Shown here: positions 9,295 to 16,767 of the stretch, piece by piece | Layout: the number at the start of each line of letters is the position of its first letter | How positions within the stretch are numbered: the stretch's first letter is position 1 | Source of the DNA: Methyloversatilis discipulorum | GTDB taxonomy: Bacteria; Pseudomonadota; Gammaproteobacteria; Burkholderiales; Rhodocyclaceae | Reading direction: 5' to 3' | NCBI RefSeq assembly: GCF_000385375.1 | Contig: NZ_ARVV01000001.1 | Span: forward strand, 3,038,001 to 3,102,000 | DNA length: 64,000 nt | Program-made: the position numbers and the translations under genes | The notes under the pieces: generated by a model | What the model was told of the DNA's origin: nothing | What the model saw: only the letters and a program-made list of their open reading frames with translations | Database searches by the model: none

Positions 9295-10505
9295 GGCTTC
9301 ACCAGGTGGAACTGGTGCACGTCGATCGACCCGGCGCGGAAGCCCGCCTCGCAGTAGGCGAGGTAGAAGCGCCACAGCCGCTGGAAGCGGGTATCGAAGC
9401 CGAGCGCGCGCAAGGCGTCGGTGTGCTGTTCGAAGGTTTCGCGCCAGCGTGCCAGCGTGATCGCGTAGTCGATGCCGAAGCGGTAGTCGTCACGCAGCTG
9501 CAGACCGGCGCGCTGTGCCCGGTCCACGAACACCGACGGCGACGGCAGCATGCCGCCCGGGAACACGTACTGCTGGATGAAGTCGGTGCCCTTGCGGTAG
9601 CGCGGGAACAGATCGTCGGCGATGCTGATGGTCTGCACCACCGCCTCGCCGCCGACCGTGAGCAGGCCGTTCAGCTTGGCGAAATAGGTCGGCCACCAGC
9701 GCTCGCCGACCGCCTCCAGCATTTCGATCGACACGATGCGGCTGACCTGGCCACGCAGGTCGCGGTAGTCGCACAGTTCGAAGCTGGCCCGGTCGGCGAA
9801 GCCGCCGCGCTGGGCCCGTTCGCGCGCCCACGCCAGTTGCGCCGGCGACAGCGTCACGCCGTGCACGAAGGCACCGTTCTGCTGCGCCGCCACCTCGGCG
9901 AAGCCGCCCCAGCCACAGCCGATCTCGATCACCGGCTGATCGCGCTGCAGGCGCAGCACGCGGGCGATACGCGCGTACTTGGCATGCTGGGCGGCCGCCA
10001 GATCGCGCTGCGCGTCGCCTTCGAACAAGGCGCTCGAGTAGGTCATGCTGCGGTCCAGCCACAGCGCGTAGAAATCGTTGCCCAGATCGTAGTGCGCCAT
10101 GATGTTGCGGCGGCTTCCGCTGCGCGTGTTGGCGCGGCACAGGTGGCGGATGCGGGCCATCGCCAGCGCCAGCAGGTTGCCGTGTATGGCGCGCCCGAGG
10201 GCCTCCCGGTTCAGCGCGAACAGCGTGAGCACGCGCGCCAGGTGGTCGCTGTCCCACAGTCCGTCGAACCACGCTTCGCCGAGGCCGATGTCGCCGCGCG
10301 CGATCACGTGATCGAAGGTGGCCCAGTCCTTCACCCGCATTTCCACCGGCTCGCCGTGGTGGCCGAAGGACAGCAGTTCACCGTTCGGCAGCGTCATCAG
10401 CAGCCAGCCGTGTTCGATACGCTCCAGCAGCCGGCACACCTGGCGTGCGGCGAACGGCAGCGCATTGCGGCGCTCGAGCGAAATCAGGACGTCGGGCTGA
10501 TTCAT
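9291..10505 (-). CDS. cfa: Cyclopropane/methyl fatty-acyl phospholipid synthase family methyltransferase
   Basis: 404 residues. SAM-dependent enzyme acting on unsaturated acyl chains of membrane phospholipids. Visible blocks: MAHYDLGNDFYALWLD, SAM-binding VIEIGCGWGGFAEVA near residue 192, VSIEMLEAVGERWWPTYF and FIQQYVFPGGMLPS. Length is near the family norm (about 380-420). The start ATG at 10505 overlaps the DUF1365 stop. Paired with DUF1365 and an FAD oxidoreductase, it may be either a true cyclopropane synthase or a UfaM-type enzyme that makes a methylated trans-alkene on the way to furan fatty acids; the sequence alone does not decide. Confidence 0.93.
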   Translation of the reverse strand: MNQPDVLISLERRNALPFAARQVCRLLERIEHGWLLMTLPNGELLSFGHHGEPVEMRVKDWATFDHVIARGDIGLGEAWFDGLWDSDHLARVLTLFALNREALGRAIHGNLLALAMARIRHLCRANTRSGSRRNIMAHYDLGNDFYALWLDRSMTYSSALFEGDAQRDLAAAQHAKYARIARVLRLQRDQPVIEIGCGWGGFAEVAAQQNGAFVHGVTLSPAQLAWARERAQRGGFADRASFELCDYRDLRGQVSRIVSIEMLEAVGERWWPTYFAKLNGLLTVGGEAVVQTISIADDLFPRYRKGTDFIQQYVFPGGMLPSPSVFVDRAQRAGLQLRDDYRFGIDYAITLARWRETFEQHTDALRALGFDTRFQRLWRFYLAYCEAGFRAGSIDVHQFHLVKP

Positions 10506-11272
10506 CGGGTCATTTCCTGTACGGGAGGTTGCGGTTTGCTGAAGAAGGGCACGCGCGCGCGCCACAGATGGAAGGCCTGCACGTGGATGCGCGCGATCAC
10601 CGCCAGCGTCATCAGCGGGTGCGCGGCCAATGCGCGCCAGGCGGCAGCCCGGCTCATGGTTTCGGCACGACCGGACACGCGTGTGCGCAGCCGGCGTTCC
10701 CCGCCGTCGTGGTAGTCGATGGCCACCGCGTGCAGATCGCCCCGCCGGTCGAAGCGGAAGCGGTAGCTGCCGCTGACCGGGAAGAAGGGCGATACGTGAA
10801 ACACCTTGCGCGTCTCCATCCACTCGCCGTCGCCGATCGGCCGACCGTCGGCGTGCGCGACCAGATAGTCGTGACGTTCGCCAAAGGTGTTGTTCACCTC
10901 ACACAGCACGGCGCGCAGCGCACCGGCACGGTCATGGCAGAACCAGAAGCTGACCGGGTTGAACACGTAGCCGAACAGTCGCGGCATGGTCTGCAGCACC
11001 ACTTCGCCGTCGGCGCAGCCCAGACCTTCGCGCGCCAGCAGCGCGCGTATCCAGAGCAGCGGGTGCGATCCGTCGCGCGCGCCGTGGTCACGGAAGTGAA
11101 AGGACAGCGGCGCCCAGCGGTTCAGCGCCAGCATCGGCACCGGCTGCAGGCCAAGCCGGCTCAGCGCGATGCGCAGGAAGAACAGGCGGTAGGCGAAGCG
11201 GGTGCGCACCGGCGTCGCGCGGGCATGCATGACCGCGCCGCGACAGAGGCTGACCGCCAGCACATCGCTCAT
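10502..11272 (-). CDS. DUF1365 family protein
   Basis: 256 residues with the family blocks RFAYRLFFLRIALSRL, FGYVFNPVSFWFCHD, VNNTFGERHDYLV, KVFHVSPFFP and a C-terminal IARIHVQAFHLWRARVPFF. DUF1365 is nearly always found next to an FAD/NAD(P)-binding oxidoreductase and a Cfa homologue. Biochemical function is not firmly established; association with methylated or furan fatty-acid synthesis is a family-level inference. It overlaps both neighbours by 4 bases (ATGA), so it is translationally coupled. Confidence 0.92.
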   Translation of the reverse strand: MSDVLAVSLCRGAVMHARATPVRTRFAYRLFFLRIALSRLGLQPVPMLALNRWAPLSFHFRDHGARDGSHPLLWIRALLAREGLGCADGEVVLQTMPRLFGYVFNPVSFWFCHDRAGALRAVLCEVNNTFGERHDYLVAHADGRPIGDGEWMETRKVFHVSPFFPVSGSYRFRFDRRGDLHAVAIDYHDGGERRLRTRVSGRAETMSRAAAWRALAAHPLMTLAVIARIHVQAFHLWRARVPFFSKPQPPVQEMTR

Positions 11273-12552
11273 GCGGCGAGCACCTCGCCGCTGCGCTGCC
11301 ACGGAATGTCTGCGCCCAGGTGACGCGCGACGCGCACCGCCGACGCGAGGCCGTCTTCGTGGAAGCCGTAGCCGGTCCACGCGCCGCAGTACCACAGGCG
11401 ATCGCGCCCCTGGATTTCCGGCAGCCGCGCCTGCGCGTCGATGGCCGGACCGTCGAACAGCGGGTGCGCGTAGTCGATGCGGGCGATCACGCGGGCCGGG
11501 TCAGGTTCGATGAACGGATTCAGCGACACGACCACCGGCTGCTCGAAAGGCAGCGGCTGCAGCCGGTTCATCAGGTAGGACACGCTGACCGGCCGGCTGT
11601 CCGGCGCGCCGGCGCCCGCCATGTAGTTCCACGACGACCAGACGCGGCGGTTGCGCGGCAGCAATGCGGTGTCGGTGTGCAGCACCGCATGATTCTGCTG
11701 GTAGCGGATGGCGCCCAGAAGACGCCGCTCGGACGCCGTCGCCGTATCGCCGAGCAGCGTCAGCGACTCGTCGGAATGACAGGCCAGCACCACCTGGTCG
11801 TAGCGTTCGAGCACGCCGGCCGCCTGCACCAGCACGCCATCGGCCACACGCTGCAGGCCCTTCACCGCCGACGCACGGCGTACGTCGTGCAATGCGGCGG
11901 CCATGCGCTTCACGTACTCGCGCGACCCGCCGCGCACGGTGAGCCACTGCGGCCGGTCGTTCACCCGCAGCAGGCCGTGGTTGTGACAGAAGCGCGCAAA
12001 AGTGGCGAGCGGATAGCTCATCATGGTCTGCGTCGGACAGGACCAGATGGCCGCCGCCATCGGCAGCAGATACCAGTCGCGGAAGGCGTCGCCATAGCGG
12101 TTGCGCACCAGGAATTCGCCGAGCGAAATGTGCTCGGCGGTGCCGTTGGCCGCCCTCTCGGTAACCGCCGAATTGAAGCGCAGGATGTCCTGCAGCATGC
12201 CCCAGAAACGCGGGCGCGCCAGATTGGCCGGCTGCGCGAAAACGCTGGCCAGATTGGTGCCGGCCCACTCGATGTCCGGCTCGCGCAGCGACACGCCGAA
12301 GGACATGTCGCTGTCGGCGATCGACACGCCGAGCAGCGAGAACAGGCCGCACAGATTCGGATAGGTGTCGCGGTTGAACACGATGAAGCCGGTATCGACC
12401 GGATGGCTCACGCCGTCGATCTCGACATCCACCGTGTTCGAGTGACCGCCCAAGCGGCCCTCCTGCTCGTACAGCGTCACCTCGTGCCGGCGCGACAGCA
12501 GCCACGCTGCCGACAGGCCCGAAATGCCTGCCCCCACGACCGCAATCTTCAT
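11269..12552 (-). CDS. FAD/NAD(P)-binding flavin amine-oxidase-like oxidoreductase
   Basis: 427 residues starting MKIAVVGAGISGLSAAWLLS, a dinucleotide-binding GxGxxG motif. The C-terminal half has the FAD-contact block WYCGAWTGYGFHEDGLAS. This is the amine-oxidase/desaturase-like flavoprotein that accompanies Cfa and DUF1365. The ATG at 12552 is supported by GGAGG about 9 bases upstream. An 88-base gap without a terminator separates it from the glutathione peroxidase gene, so readthrough from the 13.5 kb promoter is possible. Likely role: oxidation of a methylated acyl chain, by analogy with furan fatty-acid pathways. Confidence 0.9.
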   Translation of the reverse strand: MKIAVVGAGISGLSAAWLLSRRHEVTLYEQEGRLGGHSNTVDVEIDGVSHPVDTGFIVFNRDTYPNLCGLFSLLGVSIADSDMSFGVSLREPDIEWAGTNLASVFAQPANLARPRFWGMLQDILRFNSAVTERAANGTAEHISLGEFLVRNRYGDAFRDWYLLPMAAAIWSCPTQTMMSYPLATFARFCHNHGLLRVNDRPQWLTVRGGSREYVKRMAAALHDVRRASAVKGLQRVADGVLVQAAGVLERYDQVVLACHSDESLTLLGDTATASERRLLGAIRYQQNHAVLHTDTALLPRNRRVWSSWNYMAGAGAPDSRPVSVSYLMNRLQPLPFEQPVVVSLNPFIEPDPARVIARIDYAHPLFDGPAIDAQARLPEIQGRDRLWYCGAWTGYGFHEDGLASAVRVARHLGADIPWQRSGEVLAA

Positions 12553-12640
12553 TCTTTTCTGCCTCCAGCCCACCGCTACACGCGAACGGGCGTTATGGAT
12601 TCACCTGCTCGAATTCGCGTGTGCGATCCGCCGATCTGCG

Positions 12641-13186
12641 TCATCTGCCCAGAGCCGCTTCGATCTCGCGCAGCAGCACGTTCGAATCGGGGGCCACGTT
12701 GCTGGGGAAAGCGGTCACCGTCCGGCCATCGCGCCCGATCAGGTACTTATGGAAGTTCCACGCCGGCTCCGAACCCGAGGCCTTCGCCAGATCGGCGTAG
12801 AAGGGGTGGCGCTGGGCGCCCTTGACCGAGGTCTTCGAGAACATCGGAAACTTGACGCCATAGGTCATGCTGCAGAATTCGGCGATGTCCTTGTCGCTGC
12901 CCGGTTCCTGGTTGCCGAAGTCGTTCGACGGGAAGCCGAGCACGGTCAGGCCGCGTTTGCCGTAACTGTCCTGCAGCTTTTCCAGCCCGGCGTACTGGCC
13001 GGTGTAGCCACAGCGGCTGGCGGTATTGACCACCAGCAGCACGCGGCCGCTGTACTCGCACAGCGAGCGCGGCTTGCCGTCGAGCAGGCCGGGAATCGAA
13101 CGATCGAGCAGCGTCGGGCAGGCGTCGGCCGCAGCCGCAGTCATCGAAGTCAAGGTCGTCACCAGCGCGAAGACGATGCGCAGCAC
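12641..13186 (-). CDS. Exported glutathione peroxidase-family peroxidase
   Basis: 181 residues if translation begins at GTG 13186, two bases after the upstream stop; an ATG at 13231 would add 15 residues and overlap that gene. With the GTG start the protein begins with a clean signal peptide ending TSMTAAAA|DACP. Catalytic residues of a Cys-type GPx are present: peroxidatic Cys near residue 59 in NTASRCGYTGQ, then GFPSNDFGNQEPG and WNFHKYLIGRDG. Such enzymes reduce lipid or organic hydroperoxides using thioredoxin. An exported lipid peroxidase fits the lipid-modifying cluster downstream. Confidence 0.88.
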   Translation of the reverse strand: MLRIVFALVTTLTSMTAAAADACPTLLDRSIPGLLDGKPRSLCEYSGRVLLVVNTASRCGYTGQYAGLEKLQDSYGKRGLTVLGFPSNDFGNQEPGSDKDIAEFCSMTYGVKFPMFSKTSVKGAQRHPFYADLAKASGSEPAWNFHKYLIGRDGRTVTAFPSNVAPDSNVLLREIEAALGR

Positions 13187-13187
13187 G

Positions 13188-13454
13188 TCAGCGCGCAGCA
13201 CGGGCCGACTCGCAGCAGCGCGCCGAAGCATCGACGACGAGGTGCGCCGGGAAGTAGGCACCGGTCGCCGCGCGGTGCAGATGAACCAGCGCGTCGGTCT
13301 GGCTCGACGCCGGCTGCGTCGTCGCAGACGTCTTTGCCGCTGGCGCCGCCGCACGCTCCTGCACGACCGGCTCGCCCGCCGACGGCATGACGGCCCACGC
13401 GGACACGCTGAACAGCACCGCCACCGCGCTTCCTGCACTCTTGATCGTGTTCAT
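13188..13454 (-). CDS. Small exported protein of unknown function, first gene of the cluster
   Basis: 88 residues. Signal peptide MNTIKSAGSAVAVLFSVSAWA, then an Ala/Pro/Thr-rich low-complexity linker (about residues 30-50) and a compact C-terminus containing LVHLHRAATGAYFPAHLV and a vicinal Cys pair (ARCCESA). I do not recognise a family. The ATG at 13454 follows a GGGGGCGG stretch. It is the first gene after the regulated promoter and lies just downstream of operator 13465-13481. The Cys pair and His residues could bind a metal or B12 ligand, but that is speculation. Confidence 0.7.
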   Translation of the reverse strand: MNTIKSAGSAVAVLFSVSAWAVMPSAGEPVVQERAAAPAAKTSATTQPASSQTDALVHLHRAATGAYFPAHLVVDASARCCESARAAR

Positions 13455-13464
13455 ACCGCCCCCT

Positions 13465-13481
13465 TTTTGTCCTGGACAAAA
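13465..13481. promoter_or_regulatory. Operator B of the CarH/LitR-type regulator
   Basis: Perfect 8-1-8 inverted repeat TTTTGTCCTGGACAAAA. It lies in the untranslated leader of the minus-strand cluster, just before the first gene's ribosome-binding site, and overlaps a possible -35 (TGGACA, 13473-13478) for the plus-strand regulator gene. It matches operator A at 13529-13543, with centres 63 bases apart (six helical turns). Confidence 0.75.
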
Positions 13482-13496
13482 CAAGACTCAAGCCGT

Positions 13497-13525
13497 AATC
13501 TAGGACTCATGAGTCGCCATGTCAA
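13497..13525 (-). promoter_or_regulatory. Sigma-70-type promoter of the nine-gene cluster
   Basis: On the minus strand, TTGACA (complement of 13520-13525), a 17-base spacer and TAGATT (complement of 13497-13502). The spacer itself carries a 12-base palindrome GACTCATGAGTC (13504-13515). Operator A abuts the -35 on the upstream side; operator B is downstream of the expected start site near 13490. Confidence 0.65.
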
Positions 13526-13528
13526 CGA

Positions 13529-13543
13529 TTTGTCCAGGACAAA
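13529..13543. promoter_or_regulatory. Operator A of the CarH/LitR-type regulator
   Basis: Perfect 7-1-7 inverted repeat TTTGTCCAGGACAAA ending one base before the regulator's ATG, so it covers that gene's ribosome-binding region (AGGA) and flanks the -35 of the divergent promoter. It shares 7-base arms with operator B. The position predicts autorepression plus repression of the divergent cluster. Confidence 0.75.
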
Positions 13544-14458
13544 ATGAGTGCTCACGCATCAGGGCTGTCCCTGCTGACCATCAGCGCGGTGGAGCGGGAG
13601 ACCGGCCTTCTGAAAGACACGCTGCGCGTATGGGAACGGCGTTACGGTTTCCCCAAACCCATCCGCGACGAGGCCGGCGAGCGGCTGTACTCGCTCGAAG
13701 ACGTTGGCAAGCTGCGCCTGATACGCCGCCTGATGGACCAGGGCTGGCGTCCGGGCAAGTTGCTTGCGGCCAGTGCGGCCGAATTGCAGCTCATCATCGA
13801 GGCCGAACAGGCTTCACGCGTGCCGGCCTTGTTGGCCGGTGAAATACTCGACGCCATCCGCAGCCATGACGTCGAGGCGCTGCGCCGGGTGTTCCAGCAG
13901 ACGCTGCTGGAAAAGGGCCTGCAGGGGCTGGTCACCGATCTGGTCGCGCCGCTCAATGTAGACATCGGCGAAGCGTGGATGCGCGGCGACATCGGCGTGC
14001 CGGACGAGCATTTCTATACCGAACAGACGCAGTCCTTCCTGCGCGGAACGTTGGCCAGTTACGCGCGCACCGGCAAGCCGCCGCGCGTGCTGCTGACCAC
14101 GCTGCCGGAGGAAGAACACGCGCTGGGCCTGCTGATGGTCGAAGTAATGCTGACCGCAGAAGGAGCGCAGTGCTGTTCGCTCGGGCCACGCATGCCGCTG
14201 GCCGACATCCGCACCTCGGCCCTCACCGCCAGCGCCGACATCGTGGCACTGTCCTTCAGTTCCGCCTTCCCGGTACGCCAGGCCATTGCCGGCATCCGCA
14301 CGCTGCGCGAAGCCCTGCCGCCTACGGTGGAACTGTGGGTCGGCGGCGCCGGTGCGCGCGACAAGCTGCGCAACGAAGCCGGCGTGCGCGTGATACGCGG
14401 CATCGCCGACGTCGGGCCCGCTGTCCGCGCCTGGCGGGACGCCCACGCCAACCACTGA
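13544..14458 (+). CDS. CarH/LitR-type MerR-family regulator with cobalamin-binding domain
   Basis: 304 residues. An N-terminal MerR helix-turn-helix (LTISAVERETGLLKDTLRVWERRYGFPKP, residues about 10-38; YSLEDVGKLRLIRRL) is followed by a helical bundle and a B12-binding Rossmann domain (about 180-300). Two signatures of adenosylcobalamin photoreceptors are intact: W-x9-EH in WMRGDIGVPDEH (about residues 145-156), which caps the adenosyl face in CarH, and E-x-H-x-x-G in EEHALG, whose His is the lower cobalt ligand. Known members repress in the dark with AdoCbl and release DNA on light. It is divergent from the Cfa cluster, with paired palindromes in the 89-base gap. The residue after the Trp is Met rather than the His I recall in Thermus CarH. 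Confidence 0.88.
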   Translation: MSAHASGLSLLTISAVERETGLLKDTLRVWERRYGFPKPIRDEAGERLYSLEDVGKLRLIRRLMDQGWRPGKLLAASAAELQLIIEAEQASRVPALLAGEILDAIRSHDVEALRRVFQQTLLEKGLQGLVTDLVAPLNVDIGEAWMRGDIGVPDEHFYTEQTQSFLRGTLASYARTGKPPRVLLTTLPEEEHALGLLMVEVMLTAEGAQCCSLGPRMPLADIRTSALTASADIVALSFSSAFPVRQAIAGIRTLREALPPTVELWVGGAGARDKLRNEAGVRVIRGIADVGPAVRAWRDAHANH

Positions 14459-14629
14459 ACCGGGCGACGGGAAACACGCGCTATTCCGGCGATCCGCCGG
14501 CGTCCATCCATGATTGAATAGGCAGCTGCGTAGCGGCCGGCTCGCGCATGCACGGACCTCGCCACGCGGAGAGCTGTCATCGGGCTGACTTCTGCTCGCG
14601 TAAAATGCCTTTTTCTTCAGGAGCCCTGC

Positions 14630-15460
14630 ATGCTCTATCCCGAACTGTTCAAGTCACTCGAATCCGCCCGCTGGGACATGGCGAAAGACGTGCCCTGGGA
14701 CAGTTTCGATGCCTCGCTGCTGTCCGACGAACAGGCGATGACGATCAAGATGAACGCCATCACCGAATGGTCGGCGCTGCCGGCCACCGAAATGTTCCTG
14801 CGCGACAACCGCGACGATTCCGACTTCTCGGCCTTCATGTCGATCTGGTTCTACGAGGAACAGAAGCACTCGCTGGTGCTGATCGAATACCTGCGCCGCT
14901 TCCGCCCCGATCTTGCGCCGACCGAAGAGGAACTGCACGAAGTGCGCTTCGAGTTCGACCCGGCGCCGGCGCTGGAAACGCTGATGCTGCATTTCTGCGG
15001 CGAGGTGCGCCTGACCCAGTGGTACCGCCGCGCTTCCGAATGGCATACCGAGCCGGTGATCAAGCACATCTACGACCTGCTGTCGCGCGACGAGGCCCGT
15101 CACGGCGGCGCCTATCTGAAGTACATGAAGCGGGCGATCGATCAGGCCGGCGACGCCGCGCGCGCCGCGTTCTCGAAGATCGGCATGCTGATGGCCGCCA
15201 GCGGCCGCGCCGGCAAGCCGATGCACCCGACCAATCTGCACGTGAGCAAGGCGCACTTCCCGCGCGACACCGTGCAGTCGCGACTGCCGGACCCGGAGTG
15301 GCTGGAGCGCTGGCTGGACGAGCAGATCCGCTTCGACAAGGACTGCGAGGCGCGCGTGATCGGCGGCATCCTGCGCAACCTGAGTTCGCTGTTCGGCGAA
15401 AGCTTCAAGACGGTGGGCGACCTGAACCGCTTCCGCAAGCAGTACGCTGGCGCCGCCTGA
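14630..15460 (+). CDS. Ferritin-like di-iron protein
   Basis: 276 residues, mostly helical. Di-iron ligand motifs: a Glu in [19 protein letters not shown] ([15 protein letters not shown]), GEVR in [12 protein letters not shown] and DEARH ([14 protein letters not shown]). Two ExxH-type pairs across a four-helix bundle indicate an oxygen-activating or iron-oxidising di-iron site, as in acyl-ACP desaturase-like or rubrerythrin-like proteins; which reaction it performs cannot be said. An AGGAG sequence about 7 bases before the ATG supports the start. Its stop overlaps the rfaE2 start by one base (TGATG). Confidence 0.82.
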   Translation: MLYPELFKSLESARWDMAKDVPWDSFDASLLSDEQAMTIKMNAITEWSALPATEMFLRDNRDDSDFSAFMSIWFYEEQKHSLVLIEYLRRFRPDLAPTEEELHEVRFEFDPAPALETLMLHFCGEVRLTQWYRRASEWHTEPVIKHIYDLLSRDEARHGGAYLKYMKRAIDQAGDAARAAFSKIGMLMAASGRAGKPMHPTNLHVSKAHFPRDTVQSRLPDPEWLERWLDEQIRFDKDCEARVIGGILRNLSSLFGESFKTVGDLNRFRKQYAGAA

Positions 15461-15948
15461 TGCAGGGCGGCACGCCGGCCTTCGAAGCCAAGATCTGCCC
15501 GCCGGACGAACTCGCGGCACGCCGCCGCACGCTGCCCGGCCCGGTGGTGTTCACCAACGGCTGTTTCGACATCCTGCACCGCGGCCACGTCACCTGCCTC
15601 GCGCAGGCGCGCGCACTCGGCGGCTCGCTCATCGTCGCGCTGAACACTGACGCCTCGGTGAAGCGTCAGGGCAAGGGCGAGGACCGTCCGGTCAATGCAC
15701 TGGAAGACCGCGCGGCGGTGATCGCCGCGCTGGAGTCGGTCAGCCTGGTCACCTGGTTCGACGCCGACACGCCGCTCGACCTGATCAAGGCGTGCACGCC
15801 GGACGTGCTGGTCAAGGGTGGCGACTGGCCGGTCGAGCGCATCGTCGGTGCGGCCGAAGTGCTGGCGCGCGGCGGCCGGGTCGAATCGATCGCCTTCGAA
15901 CACGAGCGTTCGACCACCGCTCTGCTCCGTAAGATACGCAGCCTGTGA
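15460..15948 (+). CDS. rfaE2: D-glycero-beta-D-manno-heptose 1-phosphate adenylyltransferase
   Basis: 162 residues, the stand-alone nucleotidyltransferase half of HldE. Motifs: [13 protein letters not shown] (HxGH class), [24 protein letters not shown] and [11 protein letters not shown]. It makes ADP-heptose for LPS inner core. In many betaproteobacteria the kinase half is a separate gene; none is nearby here. Translation is coupled to the ferritin-like gene by the TGATG overlap, although the two products have no obvious shared pathway. Confidence 0.93.
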   Translation: MQGGTPAFEAKICPPDELAARRRTLPGPVVFTNGCFDILHRGHVTCLAQARALGGSLIVALNTDASVKRQGKGEDRPVNALEDRAAVIAALESVSLVTWFDADTPLDLIKACTPDVLVKGGDWPVERIVGAAEVLARGGRVESIAFEHERSTTALLRKIRSL

Positions 15949-16041
15949 CCGCACCGTTACGGTGCATCGGGTCATAACCCGGCGCCCGCGGCCGCTGCGC
16001 TTATCATCCGCACGCATCGTCGCACTGCTCTCAGCCTCACC

Positions 16042-16767
16042 ATGATCCGCACCCCGCTCACCGCCGCCCTGTCCAGAGTTGCGGCCGTACTGGTCGCCGC
16101 AGCCGCTGCCAGCTCCGTCGTGCAGGCCTCGCCCACCGCTGGCGACATGGAGCAGCGCGTGCTCGCCTGTACCGGCTGCCACGGCGCCGAAGGCCGTGCC
16201 GCCGCCGACGGCTACTACCCGCGCATCGCCGGCAAACCGGCCGGCTATCTGTACAACCAGCTGCTGAACTTCCGCGACGGCCGCCGTCAGTACCCGCTGA
16301 TGACCGGTCTGCTGCAGACGCTCAGCGACGACTACCTGCGCGAGATGGCCGGACACTTCGCGGCGCTCGAACTGCCCTACCCGCCGCCGGCGCGCAGCAC
16401 GCAGAAGGCCGCGACACTGGCGCGCGGCGAGGCACTGGTGCGCCGCGGCGACGCGACGCGCGACATTCCGGCCTGCGAAAGCTGTCACGGCAGCGCACTG
16501 ACCGGCGTCGCGCCGGCAATACCCGGCCTGCTCGGCCTGCCACGCGACTATCTGGCAGCCCAGCTCGCCGGCTGGAAAAGCGGCATCCGCCAGGCGCACG
16601 CGCCGGACTGCATGGCGCAGATCGCCCAGCGCATGAGCGCCGACGACATCCAGGCGGTCGCCCACTGGCTGTCGTCGCAGGCGGTCGCCCAAGGCGGCAA
16701 GCCGGCCGCGCATCTCGACAAGGCGCTGCCGATACGCTGCGGCGGCGTGCAGGAGGGTGCGCGATGA
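16042..16767 (+). CDS. Diheme cytochrome c (c4-like)
   Basis: 241 residues. A signal peptide ending near VVQA|SPTAG is followed by two c-type heme sites, CTGCH (about residue 43) and CESCH (about residue 147), each in a class I cytochrome fold with a distal Met region (YPLMTGLLQTLS in the first). Periplasmic electron carrier. It overlaps the triheme cytochrome by 4 bases (ATGA), so the two probably form one electron-transfer module. No catalytic dehydrogenase subunit is adjacent. Confidence 0.9.
   Translation: MIRTPLTAALSRVAAVLVAAAAASSVVQASPTAGDMEQRVLACTGCHGAEGRAAADGYYPRIAGKPAGYLYNQLLNFRDGRRQYPLMTGLLQTLSDDYLREMAGHFAALELPYPPPARSTQKAATLARGEALVRRGDATRDIPACESCHGSALTGVAPAIPGLLGLPRDYLAAQLAGWKSGIRQAHAPDCMAQIAQRMSADDIQAVAHWLSSQAVAQGGKPAAHLDKALPIRCGGVQEGAR

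Noticed and set aside
12553..12640. Separate regulated promoter for the FAD-Cfa operon
   Set aside because: No copy of the TTTGTCC palindrome and no good -35/-10 pair was found in the 88-base gap; readthrough from 13.5 kb is simpler. Not excluded experimentally.
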